Source: Saprospiraceae bacterium (GTDB taxonomy: Bacteria; Bacteroidota; Bacteroidia; Chitinophagales; Saprospiraceae). Taken from it: a DNA stretch of 64,000 nucleotides. Positions 20,825 to 30,928 of this stretch are shown here, one piece after another. The notes beneath the pieces were generated by a model, which saw only the letters and a program-made list of their open reading frames with translations, did no database searches and had not been told where the DNA came from. Both the position numbers and the translations under genes were made by a program. How positions within the stretch are numbered: the stretch's first letter is position 1; the number at the start of each line of letters is the position of its first letter. The stretch is taken from positions 62,001 to 126,000 of the forward strand of contig JADJLN010000007.1 in the NCBI GenBank assembly GCA_016710115.1. Direction: 5' to 3'.

Positions 20825-21874
20825 ATGGGAACAAGTCTATCATTGAGAGATGCCTTACGCGAGGCGATGACAGAAGAGATGCGAAGGGATGAATCTGTCT
20901 TTCTCATGGGCGAAGAAGTAGCCGAATACAACGGTGCCTATAAGGTCAGTAAAGGCATGCTGGACGAATTTGGTGCCCGGCGTGTAATCGACACGCCCAT
21001 AGCTGAATTGGGTTTTGCCGGGATCGGTGTCGGGGCAGCCATGAACGGGTTGCGACCAATCGTTGAATTCATGACCTGGAACTTTGCAGTCCTTGCATTC
21101 GATCAAATCGTCAATAATGCCGCTAAAACGCTGTCACAATCCGCAGGTGATTTCGCCTGCCCCATTGTGTTCAGAGGTCCCTCCGGTGCAGCTGGCCAGC
21201 TGGCCCAACAACACTCACAGACCTTTGAAAGCTGGCTGGGAAACACACCTGGACTCAAGGTTATCTCCTGTGTTGATCCGTTGGACGCCAAAGGGCTTAT
21301 GAAATCGGCCATTCGAGACAATGATCCTGTGTGTATCATGGAATCGGAAGTCTTTTACGCCATGGAGGTAGATACTACACCGGGAGGTGAAAGAGGTTAT
21401 TCCTTTCTGCATACGATCCTCCCAACAGAAGGCAGTATCCCAGTTGCGAGCGATGATTACACTGTGGAAATAGGTAAAGCGGCTATTCGACGGACCGGTA
21501 CAGATGTGACTATTGTCACGTATAACAAGATGATCTGGCAGGCATTGCTCGCGGCACAGGAATTGGCAAAAGAAGGAATCAGTGCAGAAGTGATCGATCT
21601 TCGCACCATCCGTCCCATGGACTATGCAACGATCATCCAATCAGTAAAAAAAACCAACCGGATTGTGGTTGTTGATGAATCCTGGCCTTTCGCTTCTATC
21701 TCTTCTGAAGTCGCCTATGCAGTTCAGCGCCATGCATTTGACCATCTGGATGCTCCCGTTGTGCGTGTGAACAGTGCGGATACATCCTTGCCATACGCTT
21801 CAACTTTAGTTGATGCCTGGATGCCAAACCCGCAAAAAGTGATTCAGGCAGTAAAAACGGTGATGTATCGTTGA
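20825..21874 (+). CDS. pdhB: Pyruvate dehydrogenase E1 component, beta subunit
   Basis: The beta chain of the thiamine-diphosphate E1 enzyme that decarboxylates pyruvate and acetylates the E2 lipoyl group. The protein has 349 residues. Characteristic segments are FLMGEEVAEYNGAYKVSKG, DTPIAELGFAGIGVGAA, GPSGAAGQLAQQHSQTFESW and the C-terminal transketolase domain with VIDLRTIRPMDYATI. The wording AYKVSKGM and QHSQ favours the pyruvate enzyme over branched-chain keto acid E1. The alpha subunit and E2 genes are not in the window, so in this genome the complex is encoded at more than one place. Confidence 0.92.
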   Translation: MGTSLSLRDALREAMTEEMRRDESVFLMGEEVAEYNGAYKVSKGMLDEFGARRVIDTPIAELGFAGIGVGAAMNGLRPIVEFMTWNFAVLAFDQIVNNAAKTLSQSAGDFACPIVFRGPSGAAGQLAQQHSQTFESWLGNTPGLKVISCVDPLDAKGLMKSAIRDNDPVCIMESEVFYAMEVDTTPGGERGYSFLHTILPTEGSIPVASDDYTVEIGKAAIRRTGTDVTIVTYNKMIWQALLAAQELAKEGISAEVIDLRTIRPMDYATIIQSVKKTNRIVVVDESWPFASISSEVAYAVQRHAFDHLDAPVVRVNSADTSLPYASTLVDAWMPNPQKVIQAVKTVMYR

Positions 21875-22471
21875 TCAGAAACCGATCGCTTTTCTGAGCT
21901 CCTGCCTTTCCATTTCGATGACCTCTCCAGGCACCATAGAATTCAACTTCAATTGACCGATCTGACTGCGCACCAACCGCAAAACCGGAAAACCGACTGA
22001 GGCCAGCATTCGTCGAACCTGACGATTTTTCCCCTCTCGGATGGTGATCTCAATCCATTGATCGGGAATGTCCCTACGATACCGAATAGGAGGTACTCGT
22101 TCCGGCAGGTCAGGTACATCTTTCAGAATCTTCACATCCGCCGGCTTCAATGCCACACTTCGTTTATCCAATCGGATTGTAACGCCGGTTTGAAGCGGTT
22201 GAAGGTCAATTTGTGTCGGGCGCCCTTCTACCTGGACAAGATAGGTTTTAGCAAGCCCGATTCCGGGAGATAATACCTTGTTTTTAAAGGCATTGTCATT
22301 CGTCATCAAAAGCAACCCTTCAGAATCCCGATCCAGTCTTCCGATCGGATAGACATCGCGTGGAAAGTCCGCCAATGACGAAAGAGTAATCTGTCCTTCA
22401 TGATCAGGGGTGAATTGGCTCAAGACCCCGAATGGCTTGTAGAGAAGATAGTATTTGGTCTGAATCGACAA
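21875..22471 (-). CDS. rRNA pseudouridine synthase, RluE-like (RsuA family)
   Basis: A 198-residue enzyme that isomerises a uridine in ribosomal RNA; closest in style to RluE, which acts on 23S U2457. The start reads YYLLYKPFGVLSQFT, and the catalytic Asp lies in GRLDRDSEGLLLMTND. The C-terminal motif EGKNRQVRRMLASVGFPVLRL is typical. There is no S4 domain, consistent with RluE. The only start visible is TTG at 22471 (an in-frame stop lies just upstream). It converges on pdhB with abutting stop codons and lies 11 bases after ychF on the same strand. Confidence 0.88.
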   Translation of the reverse strand: MSIQTKYYLLYKPFGVLSQFTPDHEGQITLSSLADFPRDVYPIGRLDRDSEGLLLMTNDNAFKNKVLSPGIGLAKTYLVQVEGRPTQIDLQPLQTGVTIRLDKRSVALKPADVKILKDVPDLPERVPPIRYRRDIPDQWIEITIREGKNRQVRRMLASVGFPVLRLVRSQIGQLKLNSMVPGEVIEMERQELRKAIGF

Positions 22472-22482
22472 ACCAGAGCCAC

Positions 22483-23581
22483 TTAAACGTTAAATCGGAA
22501 ATGCATGATATCGGCATCCTGGACAACATATTCTTTGCCCTCAACACTCATTTTACCCGCTTCTTTGACTGCAGCCTCCGAACCCAAACGAATGAAATCA
22601 TCCAGTTTGATGACCTCAGCACGAATAAATCCCTTCTCAAAGTCAGTGTGAATCACTCCAGCAGCTTGAGGTGCGGTCATTCCCCCCGGTTACTGTCCAG
22701 GCACGAACTTCCTTTTCTCCAGCGGTGAAATAGGTAATCAGATTCAATAAATGATACGAAGCCCGAATCACCCGATTGACACCGGGTTCCTGTAATCCCA
22801 TTTCTTCCAGGAACATCATTCGTTCATCCATGTCTTCCAGTTCGATGATCTCTGACTCGATTGCAGCGGAAATGAGGATGACTTCGGCCTGATCGTCTGC
22901 CACTGCGTCAAGGAATGCGCGCGTATGTGCATTCCCTTCAAGCACTGCTGATTCTTCTACATTACAGACATACAAGACAGGTTTGTTTGTCAGCAGGAAC
23001 ATCTCGTCCAGAAGTTCTTTGCCCTCTTTCTCCAGTTCCAAGGTACGCGCCGGAAATCCCTGTTCGAGGTGCCTCATGATCGCCTCAGCGATGGACACCA
23101 GGGCAACATCAGATTTACTCCCACTTTTTGCCAGTTTCTTCAACCTGTCGATCCGCTTTTCAACAGTTTCCATGTCCTTAAGCAGGAGTTCCGTATCGAT
23201 GATCTCCTTGTCCCGAACCGGATTTACCTGTCCATCAACATGGACCACATTGTCGTTGTCAAAACAGCGGACAACGTGTACGATAGCATCGACTTCACGG
23301 ATATTCGCAAGAAACTGGTTGCCCAATCCTTCTCCCTTGGAGGCTCCCTTGATCAGCCCCGCAATATCTACGATCTCGATATTCGTAGGTAAAACAGCTT
23401 TCGGATTGATCAACTTGGCCAATTCCTCCAATCGAGGATCCGGAACGGTGATCATCCCAATGTTTGGCTCCTTGGTCGCAAATGGATAATTGGCAGCGAG
23501 TGCCTTTGCTGATGTCAGTGCATTAAATAAAGTAGATTTGCCCACATTCGGCAGCCCTACTATGCCACATTTTACTCCCAT
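22483..23581 (-). CDS. ychF: Redox-regulated ATPase YchF, one frameshift
   Basis: Universally conserved Obg-related P-loop protein that binds ATP and associates with ribosomes. N-terminal GIVGLPNVGKSTLFNALT (G1), DIAGLIKGASKGEGLGN (G3), and a divergent G4 site consistent with ATP preference; the C-terminal TGS domain contains APQAAGVIHTDFEKGFIRAE. The frame breaks in a six-base C run on the + strand (22682-22687): removing one base restores TVTGGMTAPQAAGV. A homopolymer insertion error is the simplest reading. The corrected protein is about 365 residues, normal. Confidence 0.95.
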
Positions 23582-23604
23582 GAAGCTCTTTTTTTAACAA
23601 GCCG

Positions 23605-23612
23605 CAAAGATA
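23605..23612 (-). promoter_or_regulatory. -7 promoter element for ychF
   Basis: TATCTTTG on the minus strand, an exact TAnnTTTG match, lies 23 bases before the ychF ATG at 23581. Confidence 0.55.
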
Positions 23613-23641
23613 GATCATTATTCCCCGAAAGAAATGACCCT

Positions 23642-24262
23642 GTGAACTATCTCGCACATCTTCTCCTTTCCGGACCGCATTCTGAACTTGCATTGGGGAA
23701 TTTTCTGGCCGATATGATTACGCCGGCACAAACAGAAAAACTTCCTGAAGCTGTCCGTTCCGGAATCTCTCTTCACCGGGAGATCGATAGATATACCGAT
23801 CAACATGAAACCGTCCGGGTGAGTACCGCAAGGATCAGATCGAACCAGCGGAAATATGCACCAGTCAGTATTGATATCTACTATGACCTCCTCCTGGTCA
23901 GGAATTGGGACCGCTATTCGACCGTCGGACTGGATGAGATGGCTGAATCGATCTATGGACGGTTAGGTGACCTCCTGTTAGTTGTGCCAGAACCCCTCCA
24001 ATCTCGAGTACATTCTATGATCGATCACCGTTGGTTAACCACGTATCGCTCTGCAGAGGGGATCCGGGATGTCTTCCTTCGTATGGCCAAACGAGCCAGC
24101 AGACCGGAGATCATGGAATCCGCATTGTCGCATCTGGTTTTGCATGATGACGACCTGAATCAGGATTTCAATCACTTTTTTCCTGATATAATCAGCTACA
24201 TACAATCCATTCATCCACTTGGAAATGAATGGCTTATCCCTCAAAATGAAAGGAAAGGGTAA
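23642..24262 (+). CDS. acpH: Acyl carrier protein phosphodiesterase
   Basis: A 206-residue HD-type hydrolase of the AcpH family, which removes the 4'-phosphopantetheine arm from acyl carrier protein. The N-terminus MNYLAHLLLSGP...ALGNFLAD is diagnostic, and HREIDRYTDQH carries the metal-binding His/Asp pattern. A second cluster, LVLHDDDLNQ, lies near residue 165. The start codon is GTG. It overlaps porT by 29 bases, tail to tail. Confidence 0.88.
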   Translation: MNYLAHLLLSGPHSELALGNFLADMITPAQTEKLPEAVRSGISLHREIDRYTDQHETVRVSTARIRSNQRKYAPVSIDIYYDLLLVRNWDRYSTVGLDEMAESIYGRLGDLLLVVPEPLQSRVHSMIDHRWLTTYRSAEGIRDVFLRMAKRASRPEIMESALSHLVLHDDDLNQDFNHFFPDIISYIQSIHPLGNEWLIPQNERKG

Positions 24263-24944
24263 CGGATCTGGAGGTCAGTCGATCGATCACACTGGATTGC
24301 GGCAGATTGGGATCAATCACCATGACATTCCCCAGGCCATGTGAATATTTGATCTCTGGAGAAAAGATAAAATAAGGGAAGAAGATCTGGACACCGGCAC
24401 CTACTTCGAACATAAAATCCGAAGGTGCAATTTTGACCAGTTCGGCGGCATCACGTGACCGGGAATCATTCGCCACATCGATACCATATTTAACGCCCGT
24501 TACCAGGAAGAACCGTTTGTCATTATACGGTTCGGACTTGAACCGAATGTGGAAGGGGATCTCGAAAAGTACAGATTGGATCCGACGAGTATACGGAGCC
24601 CGAATATCATCTGGTGACTTGTAAAAGAGTTTTCTTTCCGCAAAAGACAGGGTGGGTTGTGTCCTGAAATCAAAATACTGGCCTACTTTGAGGTTGACAA
24701 TACCTCCCAGATTGAACCCGACACCGCGCAGGGATTCGGCAATGCGAATGCTGTCATTCAACAGAAAGTTCTTCGATTGAGAAACTTTGTAGTCAGAATT
24801 GTTGTAGGCGAGAACAATACCAAAATAGTAGGGTTTGTTCTCAAAATCGAGGTAGTTGTAGTTCCCACGCTGTGCGGTGGAAGACACCGATGCCAACACC
24901 AGGAAAAGAAGACTAATCAGCGTAATCCTTCGTATATGGAACAT
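24234..24944 (-). CDS. porT: Type IX secretion system protein PorT
   Basis: An outer-membrane beta-barrel protein needed for the T9SS, which exports proteins carrying C-terminal sorting domains (two such cargo genes lie in this window). A signal peptide (FLVLASVSSTAQ) is followed by a barrel of about 210 residues. Features: GVGFNLGGIVNLKVGQYF, PTLSFAERKLFY, and a C-terminal strand ending in Phe-His-Phe. Its position directly after ubiE, overlapping by 28 bases, is the arrangement seen across Bacteroidota and is the strongest reason for calling it PorT and not a generic barrel. Confidence 0.88.
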   Translation of the reverse strand: MFHIRRITLISLLFLVLASVSSTAQRGNYNYLDFENKPYYFGIVLAYNNSDYKVSQSKNFLLNDSIRIAESLRGVGFNLGGIVNLKVGQYFDFRTQPTLSFAERKLFYKSPDDIRAPYTRRIQSVLFEIPFHIRFKSEPYNDKRFFLVTGVKYGIDVANDSRSRDAAELVKIAPSDFMFEVGAGVQIFFPYFIFSPEIKYSHGLGNVMVIDPNLPQSSVIDRLTSRSVTLSFHFEG

Positions 24945-25651
24945 GTACCGAATGTTAGAGAAGTCCAGGAAGTCTGTCCAAACCCTTGCTTACGCATTAA
25001 TTCCACAAAGGTTTCACCTTCCGGAAATGCCTGCACGGATTCGAACAAGTAATGATATGCTCGTGCGTCTTTGCTGGTTAAACGTCCAATCAGGGGAAGT
25101 AAGTATTTGAAATACAATTGAAATATGGGACGAAAGAGCCAGCCTTTGGGTTGGGAGAACTCGAGTACATACAAATGACCACCAGGACGGAGGACGCGAT
25201 TCATTTCGGCAATGCCCCGTTCAAGGTCTTCAAAATTACGCACGCCAAAAGCGACCGTGATCGCATCAAATGTACCGTCAGGGTAGGGGAGGTTCTCTGC
25301 ATCTCCTACTTCCAGAGTGACTCGGGAAGACAAACCCTGCAACTCTGTTTTCTTCCTTCCGATCAGCAGCATTTCTTCTGCAATATCCAGTCCGGTCACA
25401 TGTGCATCTGGTACTGATCTGGCGATCGCAATAGCGAGATCGGCAGTTCCTGTCGCCACATCCAGGATCTTGGCTGGGTGGTGGGCTTTCAGCTTTTTCA
25501 CGAGCACATTACGCCACCGGACATCAATACCGAGAGACAACATCCTGTTTAGCAGGTCATAACTTCCGGATATCCTGTTGAACATGTGCGTGACCTGTTC
25601 TTTTTTGGTTCCCGGCTGGTCGAGGTAAGGTTTAACTGTCTTGTTTGCCAT
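24917..25651 (-). CDS. ubiE: Demethylmenaquinone methyltransferase
   Basis: Class I SAM methyltransferase that makes menaquinone from demethylmenaquinone, the last step of the quinone pathway. Motifs: MFNRISGSYDLLNRMLSLG, SAM loop LDVATGTADLAIA, and DAITVAFGVRNFEDLERG, the family signature. About 244 residues from ATG 25651 (MANKTVKPYLD). The futalosine-route gene mqnB at 44.0 kb suggests that menaquinone here comes from futalosine, so this is the MenG role. The start lies 111 bases from gyrA, which diverges from it. GATTTTTG seven bases upstream is a one-mismatch -7 element. Confidence 0.93.
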   Translation of the reverse strand: MANKTVKPYLDQPGTKKEQVTHMFNRISGSYDLLNRMLSLGIDVRWRNVLVKKLKAHHPAKILDVATGTADLAIAIARSVPDAHVTGLDIAEEMLLIGRKKTELQGLSSRVTLEVGDAENLPYPDGTFDAITVAFGVRNFEDLERGIAEMNRVLRPGGHLYVLEFSQPKGWLFRPIFQLYFKYLLPLIGRLTSKDARAYHYLFESVQAFPEGETFVELMRKQGFGQTSWTSLTFGTCSIYEGLR

Positions 25652-25729
25652 CTGGGTGCAAAAATCAGAAAAAGAACACAACACTTGAGGAAAGGATTGG
25701 TTAAACGTCAAGAAAGGGGTGCGGTTTAC

Positions 25730-25737
25730 TATCTTTG
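25730..25737 (+). promoter_or_regulatory. -7 promoter element for gyrA
   Basis: TATCTTTG, an exact TAnnTTTG match, lies 25 bases before the gyrA ATG at 25763. It supports that start over upstream in-frame codons. Confidence 0.6.
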
Positions 25738-25762
25738 CACATCCAAAATCAACAGTTTCTCA

Positions 25763-28283
25763 ATGGCATCCGGTACACGAATTTTACCTATCAGTTTAGA
25801 AAAGGAAATGAAGACTGCCTATATCGATTATTCGATGTCGGTCATTGTTTCCAGGGCCTTGCCAGATGTTCGAGACGGGCTGAAACCGGTTCATCGACGT
25901 GTGTTGTATGGCATGTCTGAATTGGGATTACCATTCAACCGGGCGCATAAGAAATCGGCCAGAATTGTCGGTGAAGTATTGGGAAAGTATCACCCGCACG
26001 GTGATTCGTCCGTATATGATACCATGGTTCGTATGGCTCAACCATGGTCCTTGAGATATCCTCTTGTCGATGGTCAGGGAAACTTTGGATCGGTTGATGG
26101 AGACAGCCCTGCTGCCATGCGTTATACGGAAGCAAGGATGGCTCGGATCACCGATGAGCTCCTGATGGATATCGATAAGGAGACTGTCGATTTTGCATTC
26201 AACTTTGACGACTCTCTGGAGGAGCCAACCGTATTACCTACACGATTGCCAAACCTGTTGGTCAATGGTGCTTCCGGTATTGCTGTCGGCATGGCCACCA
26301 ATATGTTGCCACACAACCTCAGCGAAGTATGTGATGCGGTGTTCCACATGGTGGATCACCCGGAGGCGACGGTAGCTGATCTGATGGAATTTGTCAAAGC
26401 GCCTGACTTTCCCACCGGTGGCATCATAATCGGTTATGATGGCGTTCGTGAAGCATGGAAACTGGCCGTGGGCGATTGACAGTTCGAGGCCGGGCTGAGA
26501 TCGAGTCATCCGAATCGGGGAAGGAAACCATCATTATCACAGAGATCCCGTACCAGTTGAACAAAGCCAGCCTGGTCGTCAAGATCGCTGAACTGGTGAA
26601 TGAAAAGCGCATCGAAGGAATCAGTGATGTCCGCGATGAATCGGACAGAAACGGGATGCGTATCGTCGTCGAGGTCAAAAGGGACTTCATGGCGAATGTG
26701 GTCCTGAGCAAGTTGTACAAGTATACGCCACTCCAATCTTATTTTTCTGTCAACAATGTCTGTCTGGTCAAGGGCAAACCACGAACCCTCAATTTGCGTG
26801 AACTGATCAATGAATTTATCCAGTTTCGATTGAGGTCATCGTCAGAAGAACCAGATATGACCTGCGGAAGGCCGAAGAACGTGCACATGTTCTCGAAGGA
26901 TTACTGATCGCACTGGATCATCTGGATGAGGTCATCGCATTGATCCGTGCATCCTCAACCCCGGAGATTGCCAAAGAAGGCTTGATCTCTCAGTTCGGAT
27001 TGTCAGAGATCCAGGCAAAAGCCATCCTGGAAATGCGTCTCTCAAGGTTGACAGGGCTTGAGCGGGATAAAATCAGGGAAGAATATCAGGAACTGATGCA
27101 GAAGATCGAATATTACAAATCGATCCTGGCCAGCGAGGAATTGCAGCGCAGCATCATCAAGGATGAGACCTCTGAACTCAAGGAAAAATTTGGTGATGAC
27201 CGTCGTACAGAAATTACATACGCGGAAGGGGAGATCACCATGGAAGACCTGATCGCTGATGAGAATGTCGTGGTCACCATCAGTCACAACGGGTATATCA
27301 AGCGGACGAAGGTCGATGAATTCCGCATTCAAAGCAGGGGAGGCCGTGGTTCAAGGGGATCAAAAACACGGGATGAAGACTTTATCGAACATATGTTCGT
27401 TGCCTCCAACCACAACTATCTGCTCCTGTTCACAGAGTCGGGGCGGTGCCATTGGCTGCGTGTTTTTGAAATCCCTGAAGCAACCAAAACGGCGACAGGG
27501 CGGGTGATCCAGAATCTTCTGGCGATACCGAAGGAGGACAGAATTCGGGCGTTTATTCCCATCCTGGATCTGAATGATGAAGCCTTCCTCGAATCACACC
27601 ACTTGATCTTCTGTACCCGGAAAGGGATCGTGAAAAAGACTCTGGTCAAGGATTACAGCCGGCCGCGGGTAACCGGGATCAATGCGATCACGATTACTGA
27701 AGATGATCAGCTGCTGGAAGTCAAACTGACCAATGGGCAGAACGAGATTATCCTGGCCAACAGTACCGGACGTGCGATCCGCTTCACGGAATCTACAGTA
27801 CGTTCAATGGGGCGGACCGCTACAGGAGTCAAAGGTATGTTCCTGGACCATAGCCACGATTATATCGTCGGAATGGTGTGCGTCGATCGGGAGGATACAG
27901 AAGTGACCATCCTGGTCGTTTCAGAAAAAGGAAACGGCAAACGGACATCCATTGACGATTATCGGGTAACGAACCGGGGCGGCAAAGGCATCAAGACCAT
28001 GCAGATCACCGAAAAAACCGGTCTATTAGTCGCTATTAAATCGGTTCGGGAAGAAGAAGATCTCATGATCACCAATCGTTCGGGTATTGTCATCCGGATG
28101 GCTGTTGCCGATATCCGGACGATGGGGCGCGCGACACAGGGTGTCAAGGTCATCCGTTTGGACGATTCCGACAGTATCGCAGATGTCGCAGTTGCTCAGC
28201 ATGAGGATTCCACAGACCTGGAAGTCGACATGGATGATCAGATCTCCATGGATGACCAAACCGAACAAGCAGATCTGGATTAA
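25763..28283 (+). CDS. gyrA: DNA gyrase subunit A, two frameshifts
   Basis: Breakage-reunion subunit of gyrase. N-terminal winged helix with SRALPDVRDGLKPVHRRVLY and the catalytic Tyr in MRYTEARMA. The C-terminal beta-pinwheel contains the GyrA box QSRGGRG, which separates it from ParC, and the protein ends in an acidic tail. The frame breaks twice by one lost base: near 26456-26458 (REA then ETGRGRLTVRGRAEIE) and near 26829-26832 (FQFR then EVIVRRTRYDLRKAEERA). Corrected length is about 840 residues. An essential enzyme with both breaks at single bases points to sequence error. Confidence 0.95.
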
Positions 28284-28357
28284 CGTTTTCATAAGCAACA
28301 TCCACATCATATACATGTGATAGGCAGTGTATTTCATTAAACAGTAAGAAATCAATC

Positions 28358-29682
28358 ATGAAGAATTTTTCCCTCCTTTTCTTGTTCATGCTGGGGGTAC
28401 TGGCAGTAGGCTCGGCCCAGGATGAAGAAGCAGCACGCGCATATAAAAAGGCCAAGAGGGCTTTAGGCGCATACAATTTGGACCAGAATGCAAACGCAGA
28501 CAAACTGGATGAAGCGATTGATATGATCAAGATCGCCACACACAGGATGCCACCCGCAGCAGACGCTGATACCGGGTTACATCCGGTGGGATCATGTTAG
28601 AAATAGCGAATCGGGATTATATCAACAAGGAAATTAAAGGGGATACCCTTCCATCCAGATATCCCGATGCCGCTTTCCAGGGATACCAGTCTTATAAGAA
28701 AGCCTTAGGCCTGGCTGCGAAGAAGTATCAAAAAACAGATGCCTTGACAGGGATTTCCACATTGATCGGCTTGTTGAACAATCAGGCGATCAAAGAGTAT
28801 CAAAGCGAAAACAACAGTGCAGCTTTCAAGACATTTTCTACTGTTGTTGAGGCCCATGAAACCCTGACCAGGGAAGGGGAGAAGAGTCCTCTGGAAGACA
28901 AGCAATACAAGGATGCGATGTATTCTGCTGCGGTTACTGGCATGCTGGCAGATAAGAAGCAGGAATCTCTAGTTTTCCTCAATACCTTGATGGAAAACAA
29001 ATATGAGAATGCGTACATCTATGATCTGATGTACAATGCCTATCTGGACACGGATAAAGCCAAAGCTGTGTCGTATCTCGAAACCGGCCGCAAGCTTTAC
29101 CCTGAGGATGTTTCCCTGCTGTTTACGGAAATCAACCATTATTTGCGTGAAGGGCGGATGGACGAGTTGACAGGCAAGTTGAAAATCGCTATTGAGAAAG
29201 AACCGGGCAACAAGTCATTGTATCTGACTTTGGGCAACGTGTATGACAATCTGTTTCAGAAAGCACTGGAATCAAAGGACAATGAAGGATCAGAAAAGAA
29301 TTTCAATCTTGCTCTGGAACATTATCAAAAGGCGCTCAGCCTGGATGCCGGCTATACAGATGCGATCTACAGTATCGGCGCTCTGTACTACAACAAAGCG
29401 GCTGTGTACACGCAAGAGTTGAGCAAACTGGCTGATGATTACAGTAAGGAAGGATTGAAAAAATATGATGCGTTGAAAGAAAAGGTCAATGCGGAATTTG
29501 ACAAAGCCTTGCCTTATTTCCAGGATGCTGAACGGATCGACGCCAATGATCAGAATACACTGGTCGCTCTGAAGGAAATCTATGCCCGGAAAAACAATCT
29601 GGAGCTGTCGAATGAGTTCAAAGTTCGCCTTGAACGAATCCAGAGAGGAGAAACCAATCCAACCAGCTATTTCAAGAGATAA
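28358..29682 (+). CDS. Exported TPR-repeat protein downstream of gyrA, one frameshift
   Basis: A signal peptide (LLFLFMLGVLAVGSAQ) is followed by about 420 residues of tetratricopeptide-type helix pairs, for example LYLTLGNVYDNLFQKALESK and TDAIYSIGALYYNKAAVY. In Bacteroidota a TPR protein commonly follows gyrA; its function is not established as far as I know. The frame slips by one base near 28583-28588, between DTGLHP and SGGIMLEIANRDY. A strong terminator follows 37 bases after the stop. Probably periplasmic, and a protein-binding scaffold by analogy. Confidence 0.8.
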
Positions 29683-29719
29683 TCGGTTCAGAACCGACTT
29701 GACCCTGACACCTTATCTG

Positions 29720-29752
29720 GAAGCCTGGCATAACCCTGTCAGGCTTCTTTTT
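29720..29752 (+). terminator. Rho-independent terminator after the gyrA-TPR unit
   Basis: GAAGCCTG (29720-29727) pairs perfectly with CAGGCTTC (29740-29747) and is followed by T5. Confidence 0.85.
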
Positions 29753-29786
29753 ATGATGCAGTACCCCTTGAAGCCGTTATATTTAC

Positions 29787-30287
29787 ATGACCAACATGAT
29801 CATGAAGCACCGATTTGACGAACCCCGCGCCTTGAGCCAGGTAGCTGAATTTCACCAGACATTCAGGCTACCCATTCTGCAAGAACCCACTATACCATCA
29901 GAAGCTCGATGCCAGTTGCGGATCAATCTACTGGCAGAAGAATTGAAGGAACTCGAACAAGCTATTGAGGATCAGGATCTGGTTGAGATTGCAGATGCAT
30001 TGTGTGATCTGCAATACGTCCTGTCTGGTGCTGTCCTGGAATTTGGTTTGGGCCATCTGTTCAACAGCTTATTCGAGGAAGTCCAGCGAAGTAATATGAG
30101 TAAGGTATGTGTAACCCTGGAAGAGGCTGAAGCAACACTGGACCATTATCGCCAGAAAGATGGTACGGAAGGATTTATCGAGCCCTCTGAGGATAACTAT
30201 CTGGTGTATAGACAAGCTGATAAAAAAGTATTGAAATCGGTCAAATACTCTGCTGCCAATCTGAAGGCAATCCTGAATCCGGCTTGA
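29787..30287 (+). CDS. MazG/HisE-like nucleotide pyrophosphohydrolase
   Basis: A 166-residue member of the all-alpha NTP pyrophosphohydrolase superfamily. The metal-binding helices read EELKELEQAIEDQD and EIADALCDLQYVLSG (about residues 52-85), the E-x2-E ... E-x2-D pattern. This subfamily is often labelled phosphoribosyl-ATP pyrophosphohydrolase-like, but histidine-pathway genes are absent here, so a house-cleaning nucleotidase is more likely. The substrate is not deducible. Several ATG codons lie close together (29787 and just after), so the exact start is uncertain. Confidence 0.8.
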   Translation: MTNMIMKHRFDEPRALSQVAEFHQTFRLPILQEPTIPSEARCQLRINLLAEELKELEQAIEDQDLVEIADALCDLQYVLSGAVLEFGLGHLFNSLFEEVQRSNMSKVCVTLEEAEATLDHYRQKDGTEGFIEPSEDNYLVYRQADKKVLKSVKYSAANLKAILNPA

Positions 30288-30346
30288 AGTTCAGGTTCTT
30301 ATTGCACCCTTGTCTTGAAGAATTCAATTTTACCCTATAATTTATA

Positions 30347-30928
30347 TTATGTTAAGTTGATGTTTTGATTCAATGCCCTTCCATGGGCCATTGATCCAGA
30401 TGTCGAAGAAATAAGCGAACTAAAGTTATGCGCATCGGCCATGGCTCGATGAGCCTCCTCAAATTCCAATCCTTCACGACGCATGGCCGCCTTGAGACCG
30501 ATCTGATTTGGCAATCGAAACAATTCCCGATAGATCTGCTTCAGGTTGACATGATCATCCAGCCAATCGCAATCAACACGATTTGAGCGACATTCATTTT
30601 CCAGCAACGTTTTATCCACAGCCCCCCAGGAGATCAGAAAAAACTCCCGACTGACAAACAGCCAGTCTTCAAATCTGCAGATCACTTCCGGGAAAGTCCG
30701 GGCCTTGTCGACCTCTTCTTGCGTAATTCTGGTCAGTCGTTTACAGTACGGGGAAAGCAGCGAATGGACCACAGGACGAACCATACTGTGAAAACTGCCT
30801 TTGACCTCACCCAATGGATTCAGTCGCAGAGCACCGATCTCGATAATCTCTTGTGTAACACCATGTGTTCCCTTGTCCCAGCAAGTGGCTTCCAGGTCAA
30901 AAAATGATGAAATCCATCCCGTAATCAA
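30347..30928 (-). CDS. DEDDh 3'-5' exonuclease, ERI1/KapD-like
   Basis: A 193-residue exonuclease of the RNase T/DnaQ superfamily. ExoI motif DLEATCWD (Asp 11, Glu 13) follows directly on a short N-terminus, ISWGAVDKTLL gives the ExoII Asp, and the ExoIII motif HRAMADA supplies the His and Asp, so the catalytic set is complete. The ERI1 type trims RNA 3' ends in eukaryotes; bacterial members such as KapD are poorly studied. The start is TTG, placed immediately after the plsB stop (TAATTG), which implies an engB-plsB-exonuclease operon. Confidence 0.83.
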   Translation of the reverse strand: MITGWISSFFDLEATCWDKGTHGVTQEIIEIGALRLNPLGEVKGSFHSMVRPVVHSLLSPYCKRLTRITQEEVDKARTFPEVICRFEDWLFVSREFFLISWGAVDKTLLENECRSNRVDCDWLDDHVNLKQIYRELFRLPNQIGLKAAMRREGLEFEEAHRAMADAHNFSSLISSTSGSMAHGRALNQNINLT